From: Alphaproteobacteria bacterium
Lineage (GTDB): Bacteria; Pseudomonadota; Alphaproteobacteria; Rhizobiales; Xanthobacteraceae
Reading direction: 5' to 3'
Length of the DNA: 6,305 nt
Assembly (NCBI GenBank): GCA_005884465.1
Contig: VAZH01000167.1
Span: forward strand, 1-6,305
The notes beneath the pieces are model-generated. The model searched no databases. It was not told the DNA's origin and saw only the letters and a program-made list of their open reading frames with translations. This document shows positions 1 to 6,305 of this stretch, in pieces. The stretch's first letter is position 1. Each line of letters opens with the position of its first letter. A program made the translations under genes and the position numbers.

Positions 1-47
1 AGACCGGGCGTCCCTGAGGGGGGCTGCGGGGGCATCACGGGAAACAC

Positions 48-2093
48 ATGTTGGATCTTGCAATCGTGGGCGGTGGGCCGGGCGGCCTGATGAGCGCTTG
101 GTACCTCAAGAAGAAGCTGGGCGAGCTTTGCCGCATCACCATTTACGAGGCGTCCGACCGCGTGGGCGGCAAGATCCTGACGCGTAAATTCGATTCAGCG
201 CCGGCCATGTACGAAGCCGGCGTCGCCGAGATTTACGATTACTCGATGACCGGCCCCGATCCGTTGCGCGAGCTGATCCAGCATTTCGGCCTGCAGACCA
301 TTCCGATGGATGCCGAGCAGGTCCAGTTCGATGGCGAGCTCTTGAACGACGTGCCGGACATGCGTCGCAAATACGGCGCCAGGACTGCGGACGCGATCGA
401 GGCGTTCCGCAAGCGCTGTGCGGAGATAATGTCTCCGGTCGAATACTACGAAGGCGTCGGCGCCCACGACAACGAGCATCCGTGGGCGTACATCAGCTGC
501 GAACAGCTGCTCGACAAGGAAGTGGACGATCCGATCGCCAAACGCTTCTTCAAGGTGATGGCGCGGTCCGATCTCGCCACCGAGAGCCACAATACCAACG
601 GGCTGAATGCGCTGAAGAACTTCGTGATGGATGTCGAGGGCTACATCGGTCTGTATTCGATCCAGAACGGCAATGAGCAGTTGATCGACTGCCTGCAGTC
701 CGAGGTCAATGCCGATATCCATCTCAATCACCGGGTGCTCAAGGTCGGCAAGACCGCGGCCGGCCGCTATCGACTCAACATGATGAACGGCAGGGGACCG
801 GAGACCAAGGACTTCGACCTGGTTCTGATGTGTCTGCCCCACTCCTGGCTCGCCACGATGGGATGGGACGGCGAGCAACTGCGCAAGTCGATGGTCAAGC
901 ACATCGCCTATTTCGATCGTCCCGCGCATTATTTGCGCGTATCGATCCTGTTCGATGAGCCGTTTTGGGGAGAGAAAATCCCCGGCGCCTGGTTCATGTC
1001 GGAAGCGTTCGGCGGATGCTGCGTTTACAACGAAGGCGCGCGCCACGACGTCGGCAAGCACGGCGTGTTGAACTGGCTGATCGCCGGTTCCGACGCGCTG
1101 GCTTTCGCCAATCTCGGCGATCAGGAACTGATCGACGCCGCCTTGAAGTCTCTCCCGGCTTCGCTCGGCGATGCGCGCGCGCATTTCCTGGAGGGCAAGA
1201 CCTGTCGCTGGCTCTCGTCGGTGAATGCGCTGCCCGGCGGCTTGCCGGCGCGCGACGTCATGACCAACCACCGGCCCGAACCGAAGCAGCATCCCGGCTT
1301 GGTCGTGGTCGGGGACTATCTGTTCGACTCGACGCTGAACGGACTGCTCGATTCCTCCGACGCCGCTACCGACATCATCGTCACCGAGATGATGAAGTTG
1401 CGCCGCGCCCGGCGCAAGGGTGCGTCCGACCGGATCGATCGCGGCTATTTCGAGAATTATCGCGGGCTCGGTCCCTATCATGAGGTCTGGAGCCAGTTTA
1501 CCGATCCGGCATATCTGACAGACCTTATCAAGATCGTCTGGAACCGGACCAACGCGTACAAGCTGCTGGTAGCGGGCTCCGCGAGCGGGGAACTGGTGGC
1601 AGCGCTGCGCGATCGCGGGATTGACGCATGGGGCATCGAGAACAACCGCGCGATCCACGCCGGGACGCCGAAGGCGCTGGAAAAGTTCAACAAGTTTGGC
1701 TCGATCGCCGATATGCCGTTCCAGGACGGCGAATTCGATTTCGTGTTCGAGACCAGCCTGTGCCATGTCGCGGAAAAGCAGGTGCCTCGCGCCATTCGCG
1801 AGTTGAACCGCGTCATGAACACCGGCCTCGTGTTCGGATCCGTGACCTCGGACATGGCGCCGGCGCTGATCGATCGCTACGAGCTGTTGCGCGGGGTGAA
1901 GAAGCTCGGCACCTGGTGGGAGTGGTCGGAACTGTTCTTCTCGAACGGATTCGACCTGTCGATGCACCGCCGCGACTGCACGGACGCGCTCTGGGCGGCG
2001 ACACTGGCCGCCAACAAGGGACCGGGACAGTGGTATGCGGATTCCGAGAGCCTGCGCTACTCGTTCTTTGACAAGGTCACGGCCGACGATTGA
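48..2093 (+). CDS. FAD-dependent amine-oxidase-like enzyme fused to a class I SAM-methyltransferase-like domain
   Basis: This 681-residue protein has two parts. Residues 1 to about 450 look like the flavin amine oxidase/phytoene desaturase superfamily. They show a dinucleotide-binding GGGPGG at 8-13 (GxGxxG), an acidic Glu34 ending the second strand where it would bind the FAD ribose, the RVGG doublet at 38-41, and a C-terminal flavin-contact segment starting VVVGDYLFDS at 419-428. A basic linker (LRRARRK, 451-457) leads to residues about 468-650, which resemble a Methyltransf_11-type fold: glycine-rich loop AGSASGE (509-515), acidic GIENN (529-533), and DGEFDFVFE (560-568) followed by a helix with RELNRV (584-589). 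The predicted role is flavin-dependent oxidation coupled to methyl transfer, probably cytosolic since no signal peptide is seen. The substrate is unknown. The ATG at 48 places the FAD loop right at the N-terminus, as expected, although no strong Shine-Dalgarno precedes it. Loop I lacks the usual acidic residue and middle glycine, so methyltransferase activity is uncertain. The oxidase assignment is strong; I do not recognise a named gene. Confidence 0.85.
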   Translation: MLDLAIVGGGPGGLMSAWYLKKKLGELCRITIYEASDRVGGKILTRKFDSAPAMYEAGVAEIYDYSMTGPDPLRELIQHFGLQTIPMDAEQVQFDGELLNDVPDMRRKYGARTADAIEAFRKRCAEIMSPVEYYEGVGAHDNEHPWAYISCEQLLDKEVDDPIAKRFFKVMARSDLATESHNTNGLNALKNFVMDVEGYIGLYSIQNGNEQLIDCLQSEVNADIHLNHRVLKVGKTAAGRYRLNMMNGRGPETKDFDLVLMCLPHSWLATMGWDGEQLRKSMVKHIAYFDRPAHYLRVSILFDEPFWGEKIPGAWFMSEAFGGCCVYNEGARHDVGKHGVLNWLIAGSDALAFANLGDQELIDAALKSLPASLGDARAHFLEGKTCRWLSSVNALPGGLPARDVMTNHRPEPKQHPGLVVVGDYLFDSTLNGLLDSSDAATDIIVTEMMKLRRARRKGASDRIDRGYFENYRGLGPYHEVWSQFTDPAYLTDLIKIVWNRTNAYKLLVAGSASGELVAALRDRGIDAWGIENNRAIHAGTPKALEKFNKFGSIADMPFQDGEFDFVFETSLCHVAEKQVPRAIRELNRVMNTGLVFGSVTSDMAPALIDRYELLRGVKKLGTWWEWSELFFSNGFDLSMHRRDCTDALWAATLAANKGPGQWYADSESLRYSFFDKVTADD

Positions 2094-2111
2094 GCCGGTC
2101 AACTCCTCGTC

Positions 2112-2142
2112 CCGGCAAAGCCGGCGCAAGCAGCTTTGCCGG
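2112..2142 (+). terminator. Perfect 10-bp stem-loop after the oxidoreductase gene
   Basis: The arms CCGGCAAAGC (2112-2121) and GCTTTGCCGG (2133-2142) pair perfectly around an 11-base loop, starting 19 bases after the stop codon at 2093. No T-run follows, so this is not a classic intrinsic terminator. It may act as a Rho-assisted terminator, protect the mRNA 3' end, or be a dispersed palindrome. It suggests that the two upstream genes are not simply cotranscribed, but that is inference. Confidence 0.4.
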
Positions 2143-2233
2143 CTGCGTTCGGATCGCATAAGCTAGGCCCGGTGGTTTAGGAACCAGTGGTCGGTTTTGC
2201 GGTCATGCCGGCCGTGCAGCATCGGTTGGTTTC

Positions 2234-4264
2234 ATGGCGTCCAAGCCTCTTTCGTCAGACAAGCAGATGGCCGCTCCCGCGGATGAACCGGCTGCGCCGG
2301 AACTCGAGAAGAAGCTCGCAGCCGACACTGACGCCGCCCGTCGCACTGCCGGCGACAAGCCGGCTGCCCCGTCTCCGTCCGAAGCCGAGGACGAAGATGA
2401 TGATGTCGAGCTCGATATAGATGACGAGGACGACGAGGATCTCGTCGTCTTTACCGCGAAGGAAGCCGCCGGCGCGCTGGCGACGATCTATGCGTTCGTC
2501 AAGCCATACCTGAAGAACTACAAGAAGATTCTGACATTCGTCGGCCTCGGCGTCCTGGTCGAGACGCTCTTCAATGTCTTCATGCCGCTGAGCCTGAAAT
2601 TCCTGATCGACGATGCGCTTGGCGAAGAGGATTTCCAGGCGCTTTATGTGATCCTCGGCGTGCTCGCGGCAGCCGGCATCTTCACCTCGATCGTCGCGGT
2701 CTGGTACGAACGGTGGGATGCGCGGCTTGCGGCGTCGATCATTGCAGACGTGCGGGCCCGCCTGTTCGAGCACGTCCAGAATTTGCCGACGGCTTATTTT
2801 GCGCGCACCAAGCGTGGCGAAATTCTCTCGCGTTTTTCCATCGACCTTTCGGCCTTCGAGGGATCGATCAAGAGTTTTGCCAACAGCGCCGCCTTGCCGT
2901 TCCTGGAATTGATCGCGGGCATCATTCTGATGTTGTTCCTGAACTGGCAGCTCGCCGCGGTGGCGCTGCTGGTGTTCCCAATCACGCTGATCGGCCCGCG
3001 GATTCTGACGCCGAAGGCGGTGCAGGCCAACTACGAGCAGAAGCTCAATGAATCGGCGGTTCTAGGCATGGTGCAGGAGAACATCGCGGCGCAGGCGGTG
3101 GTCAAGGCATTCAGCCTGCAGCGCCGAACGTTCGGCTGGTTCACGATGCGGAACAACGATGTCCGCCAAAAGACCGCTTCCGCGTTGTTCCTGTCGACCA
3201 TGGTGGAGCGCACCGTCACGATTTCGGTGCTGTTATTGCACCTCGTAGTGCTCGCGATCGGCGCCTACCTCGCCACCAAGGGCCAAATTACCATCGGCAC
3301 CTTCGTAACATTCGAAAGTGCGTTCTGGGAGGTGTCCTACAATATCGCCCATCTGATGCATTTCATTCCGGTGTCGATCCAGGCGGCAGCGGCGGTACGT
3401 CACATTCAGGAACTGCTCGACGAACCCACCCGCGGCGCCGACGACCGGCCCGGTGCGCCGGACCTGCCACGCATCACCAACGACATCACCTTCGACCGCG
3501 TCACGTTCCAGTATGAAGGCAGCGAAACCCCGGTTCTCGACAATCTCAGTCTCAAGCTCAAGGTCGGCAAGACCATCGCCATCGTCGGCCCGAGCGGCTC
3601 CGGCAAGAGCACACTGCTTAATTTGATCCTTCGCCTCTACGTGCCCGATGAAGGGCGCCTCACCATCGACGGTGTAGATATCCGCAGGGTGACGCGTGAG
3701 TCGTTGCGCAAGAGCATGGCGGTGGTGTTCCAGGAGAACATGCTGTTCAACATGTCGATCCGGGAAAACATCCGGCTCGGCAAGGATGGCGCCACCGACG
3801 AAGAGGTGGAGCAGGCGGCGCGCAAGGCCGAGATTCATCGCTACATCATGAGCCTTCCGCAAAAATACGATACCGCGGTCGGCGAGCGCGGCGATACGCT
3901 GTCGGGCGGACAGCGCCAGCGCATCGCAATCGCCCGCGCGATCGTCCGCAACCCGTCACTGCTGCTGCTCGATGAGGCGACCTCGGCGCTCGACCAAACG
4001 ACCGAGGCCGCGATCAACAAGACACTGCTGAAGCTTGCCAAGGGCCGCACCATGATCTTCTCGACCCACCGCCTGACATCGGTGGTCGATATGGACGAGA
4101 TCATCGTGATCTCGGGCGGCAGGGCGATCGAGCGCGGCTCGCATCAAAAGCTGCTCGCCGCCAACGGGGTCTATCGAAAGCTCTGGGACGATCAAAGCCA
4201 CAAGTCGCATGCGGAGGCGGATCAGGCCGACGACGACGGCGACGAGGATGATGACAAGGATTGA
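2234..4264 (+). CDS. Type I ABC exporter (fused membrane and ATPase domains) with acidic tails
   Basis: This 676-residue half-transporter should dimerise in the inner membrane and drive export by ATP hydrolysis, like MsbA/LmrA-type proteins. Hydrophobic stretches compatible with six helices lie at about 99-125, 136-158, 216-236, 238-256, 316-347 and 352-382. The ATPase domain (about 415-655) is complete: A-loop Tyr427, Walker A GPSGSGKST (452-460), Q-loop Gln500, X-loop GERG (550-553), signature LSGGQ (556-560), Walker B LLLLD with catalytic Glu581, D-loop SALD (584-587) and switch His612. It should therefore be active. Residues 1-70 form a hydrophilic extension (Ala/Pro-rich, then almost all Asp/Glu at 51-69), and the last 17 residues are again Asp-rich. 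Most family members are about 580-620 residues, so the tails account for the extra length. ATG 2234 is the first usable start: its frame is closed by TAA at 2159-2161 and has no earlier ATG, GTG or TTG. No good Shine-Dalgarno is visible. Cargo is unknown; lipid, peptide or small-molecule export are all possible. Confidence 0.93.
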   Translation: MASKPLSSDKQMAAPADEPAAPELEKKLAADTDAARRTAGDKPAAPSPSEAEDEDDDVELDIDDEDDEDLVVFTAKEAAGALATIYAFVKPYLKNYKKILTFVGLGVLVETLFNVFMPLSLKFLIDDALGEEDFQALYVILGVLAAAGIFTSIVAVWYERWDARLAASIIADVRARLFEHVQNLPTAYFARTKRGEILSRFSIDLSAFEGSIKSFANSAALPFLELIAGIILMLFLNWQLAAVALLVFPITLIGPRILTPKAVQANYEQKLNESAVLGMVQENIAAQAVVKAFSLQRRTFGWFTMRNNDVRQKTASALFLSTMVERTVTISVLLLHLVVLAIGAYLATKGQITIGTFVTFESAFWEVSYNIAHLMHFIPVSIQAAAAVRHIQELLDEPTRGADDRPGAPDLPRITNDITFDRVTFQYEGSETPVLDNLSLKLKVGKTIAIVGPSGSGKSTLLNLILRLYVPDEGRLTIDGVDIRRVTRESLRKSMAVVFQENMLFNMSIRENIRLGKDGATDEEVEQAARKAEIHRYIMSLPQKYDTAVGERGDTLSGGQRQRIAIARAIVRNPSLLLLDEATSALDQTTEAAINKTLLKLAKGRTMIFSTHRLTSVVDMDEIIVISGGRAIERGSHQKLLAANGVYRKLWDDQSHKSHAEADQADDDGDEDDDKD

Positions 4265-4287
4265 GCGCGGAATTTCGGCTCTGCGTC

Positions 4288-4305
4288 GAGGCGATTGCGC
4301 GCCTC
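4288..4305 (+). terminator. Stem-loop just after the exporter gene
   Basis: GAGGCG (4288-4293) pairs with CGCCTC (4300-4305) around the loop ATTGCG, 23 bases after the exporter stop codon. There is no T-run after it, so intrinsic termination is doubtful. It may be a 3'-end stabilising structure. Confidence 0.25.
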
Positions 4306-4339
4306 CAGGGATCGCAGGCGTCGCGTGCCTTGTCGACCG

Positions 4340-4365
4340 GGCACGGGCAGGGCGTGCCACCCTTT
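4340..4365 (+). terminator. Weak terminator candidate for the exporter transcript
   Basis: GGCACG (4340-4345) pairs with CGTGCC (4353-4358) around the loop GGCAGGG, followed shortly by CCCTTTAAT. The GC-rich stem with a short, interrupted T stretch is the best intrinsic-terminator-like element downstream of the exporter, but the T-run is only three bases, so confidence is low. Confidence 0.3.
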
Positions 4366-4495
4366 AATACCCGGGTAAAATCAGGATGGCGCTGTTGTAC
4401 ATCCCTCGGCGGGTTGCCTCCGACGAGCTTTTCGAGTCACCGGCGGAGGCCGATTCTGCAGGCGCCAGAGGCGCTTCTGCCCTTGTCGTTTCGCC

Positions 4496-4524
4496 TTGAC
4501 TTGACCATCTACCGTCGATACAAC
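4496..4524 (+). promoter_or_regulatory. Sigma70-type promoter candidate for the str operon
   Basis: TTGACT (4496-4501, five of six matches to the -35 consensus) and TACAAC (4519-4524, four of six to the -10 consensus) are separated by exactly 17 bases. This is the best promoter-like pair I saw in the gap before rpsL. Transcription would begin near 4531, giving a leader of about 395 bases. A second TTGACC overlaps at 4501-4506 but has a poorer spacing partner. Ribosomal operons need a strong promoter and this gap is the obvious place for it. The assignment comes from pattern only. Confidence 0.5.
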
Positions 4525-4550
4525 CCGCGCACTTAACGACAGGCGGTGAG

Positions 4551-4592
4551 CGACGCCAGCGTCGGAACGGATCACCCTTCCAATCCCTTTTT
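4551..4592 (+). promoter_or_regulatory. Attenuator-like stems and T-run early in the predicted leader
   Basis: Soon after the predicted transcription start, CGACGC (4551-4556) can pair with GCGTCG (4559-4564). A second imperfect stem, GGAACGG/CCCTTCC (4564-4570/4575-4581, loop ATCA, one C-C mismatch), overlaps it by one base. A run of five T follows at 4588-4592. The spacing to the T-run is loose (six bases), so a termination or pausing role is only a possibility. Confidence 0.2.
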
Positions 4593-4673
4593 GGGGAGCG
4601 AGACGGGCACCAACCTCGACGAATGCTGCTCAAACGCTGTCGATGATAGCTAGGCAATGCCAGGACGATCTTG

Positions 4674-4698
4674 GTTCTCTTGAGCAAGTTCTCTCGAG
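4674..4698. repeat. Two near-identical 11-base direct repeats
   Basis: GTTCTCTTGAG (4674-4684) and GTTCTCTCGAG (4688-4698) differ at one base and are spaced 14 bases start to start. The second copy overlaps the palindrome TCTCGAGA (4692-4699). A paired protein-binding site is possible, but chance is not excluded for repeats this short. Confidence 0.3.
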
Positions 4699-4822
4699 AT
4701 TGATTTCGGATGCATGACCTCTGTACCCGACTGAGCAGCTAACCCTGGTCAGTTACGACTGCGGTCCTCTGTGGCGTCGAAGCGCTTTCCGCTCAGCAAT
4801 GAGCAGTTGGCGCGATTTCGCT

Positions 4823-4902
4823 TTGCGCGGGTGTTTCCGCGCGATGCGGCCGGATGGGACCGGCAGTCCCGACAAGATTTGCGGAGCCGATACCGGTTCC
4901 GC
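4823..4902 (+). promoter_or_regulatory. Cluster of three stem-loops directly before rpsL
   Basis: Three consecutive hairpins can form in the rpsL leader. The first is TTGCGCGG/CCGCGCGA (4823-4830/4837-4844, loop GTGTTT, one G-U pair). The second is GGGAC/GTCCC (4856-4860/4866-4870, loop CGGCA). The third is GCGGAGCCG/CGGTTCCGC (4881-4889/4894-4902, loop ATAC, nine pairs with one G-U). The last ends 14 bases before the Shine-Dalgarno of rpsL, so it could influence ribosome access. Structured leaders before rpsL are known in some other bacterial lineages; I cannot say this one matches any of them. Confidence 0.4.
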
Positions 4903-4916
4903 GCGAACTAAAGGGT

Positions 4917-4921
4917 GAAGG
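4917..4921 (+). promoter_or_regulatory. Ribosome-binding site of rpsL
   Basis: GAAGG lies five bases before ATG 4927. It decides the start: an in-frame GTG at 4915 would add MKAD to the N-terminus, but it overlaps this site, and S12 proteins normally begin with MPTINQL as read from 4927. Confidence 0.8.
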
Positions 4922-4926
4922 CTGAC

Positions 4927-5298
4927 ATGCCGACGATCAACCAACTGATCGCAAGTCCGCGCGTTGTACAGAAGTCGCGCAAGAAGGTGCCGGCGCTGCA
5001 GCAGTCGCCGCAGAAGCGCGGCGTGTGCACGCGGGTCTACACCACGACTCCGAAGAAGCCGAATTCCGCGCTTCGCAAGGTCGCCAAGGTGCGCCTGACC
5101 AATGGCTTCGAGGTGATCGGCTATATTCCGGGTGAAGGCCATAACCTTCAGGAGCACTCGGTGGTCATGATCCGCGGCGGCCGCGTCAAGGATTTGCCCG
5201 GCGTGCGCTACCACATCCTCCGCGGCGTCCTCGATACCCAGGGCGTCAAGAACCGCAAGCAGCGCCGTTCGAAGTATGGCGCGAAGCGTCCGAAATGA
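4927..5298 (+). CDS. rpsL: 30S ribosomal protein S12
   Basis: S12 is a component of the 30S decoding centre, helping to check codon-anticodon pairing, and is a site of streptomycin-resistance mutations. The 123-residue product has the full length usual for Alphaproteobacteria and the hallmark segments [20 protein letters not shown] (29-48) and [15 protein letters not shown] (82-96). Lys43 and Lys88, the usual positions changed in streptomycin-resistant mutants, are both the wild-type lysine. Asp89, the residue methylthiolated by RimO in bacteria that have that enzyme, is present. It is the first gene of the str operon, with rpsG 115 bases downstream and fusA beyond. A long, structured, gene-free leader precedes it, with a promoter candidate at 4496-4524. 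Nothing in the protein is unusual. Confidence 0.99.
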   Translation: MPTINQLIASPRVVQKSRKKVPALQQSPQKRGVCTRVYTTTPKKPNSALRKVAKVRLTNGFEVIGYIPGEGHNLQEHSVVMIRGGRVKDLPGVRYHILRGVLDTQGVKNRKQRRSKYGAKRPK

Positions 5299-5315
5299 GC
5301 CTGATATAGCGAGGG

Positions 5316-5884
<569 letters not shown>

Positions 5885-5916
5885 CGGCGAAACGAACGGA
5901 ATTTAAGGAACAACCC

Positions 5917-6305
<389 letters not shown>

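Larger units (their letters stand above)
4265..4926. other. Gene-free region between the exporter gene and rpsL
   Basis: No convincing coding sequence lies in these 662 bases. The open frames on either strand have atypical composition, lack ribosome-binding sites and match no family I recognise. The first part (to about 4495) holds two short stem-loops that may end the exporter transcript, and a perfect 10-base palindrome TACCCGGGTA at 4368-4377. A further small stem-loop is at 4460-4466/4470-4476 (7 pairs, loop AGA). From 4496 it carries a promoter candidate and then what would be a leader of about 395 bases for the str operon. I see no tRNA or riboswitch that I recognise. Confidence 0.7.

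Noticed and set aside
3..17. Possible end of an upstream gene (codons ending in TGA at 15-17)
   Set aside because: Only four codons would be visible and any frame can show a stop by chance, so there is nothing to support a gene call.
195..2159. A 654-codon open frame on the minus strand covering almost all of the oxidoreductase gene
   Set aside because: Its codons are in exact register with the sense codons, so it stays open only because the sense gene avoids TCA, TTA and CTA codons, which are rare in GC-rich genomes. It closes at the single TCA codon at 195-197. The product has no recognisable motif.
2187..2420. GTG-started 77-codon frame with an AGGA-like sequence upstream
   Set aside because: The ribosome-binding-like TTTAGGAA at 2176-2183 is tempting, but the product is arginine/proline-rich nonsense, mostly a frame shadow of the exporter's N-terminus.
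3233..3862. A 209-codon minus-strand open frame inside the exporter gene
   Set aside because: It is the same in-register antisense effect: it ends exactly at the sense TTA codon at 3233-3235 and overlaps the conserved ATPase domain.
4261..4687. Small open frames on both strands in the gap after the exporter gene
   Set aside because: They lack ribosome-binding sites and recognisable sequence, start at weak codons or overlap each other, and fall in a region better explained as non-coding.
4927..5298. Streptomycin-resistance changes in S12
   Set aside because: Lys43 and Lys88 are both unchanged, so the sequence gives no sign of resistance at these sites.

Overview
The window is high in G+C, with third codon positions mostly G or C. 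The S12, S7 and EF-G proteins it encodes look like those of the Bradyrhizobium/Rhodopseudomonas/Nitrobacter group of Alphaproteobacteria. That assignment rests on recognising the proteins by eye, not on a database search. All credible genes lie on the + strand.

Layout. (1) At 48-2093 is a two-domain enzyme: an N-terminal FAD-binding amine-oxidase-like half joined to a C-terminal class I SAM-methyltransferase-like half. (2) After a 140-base spacer with a perfect 10-bp inverted repeat comes a single-chain type I ABC exporter (2234-4264). It has strongly acidic tails at both ends. (3) About 660 bases without a credible gene follow (4265-4926). They hold stem-loops after the exporter gene, a good sigma70-type promoter candidate (4496-4524) and a long predicted leader with several stem-loops next to rpsL. 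(4) The start of the str ribosomal operon follows: rpsL (S12), rpsG (S7) and fusA (EF-G, cut by the window end). The rpsL-rpsG spacer carries two adjacent palindromes that resemble dispersed repeats of this bacterial group.

How the genes fit together. rpsL, rpsG and fusA are the conserved translation operon (30S decoding centre, 30S head, translocase) and were probably transcribed together. The two upstream genes are not part of that machinery. A redox/methyl-transfer enzyme beside an exporter could be a make-and-export pair for a small molecule or lipid, but the substrate cannot be read from sequence and the pairing is inference. Neither upstream gene has a clear Shine-Dalgarno sequence, while the three translation genes do.

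The str genes are ordinary. The items most worth a second look are the oxidoreductase-methyltransferase fusion, the acidic tails of the exporter, the structured rpsL leader and the repeat in the rpsL-rpsG spacer. I found no CRISPR array, tRNA, rRNA, insertion sequence or clear new system.
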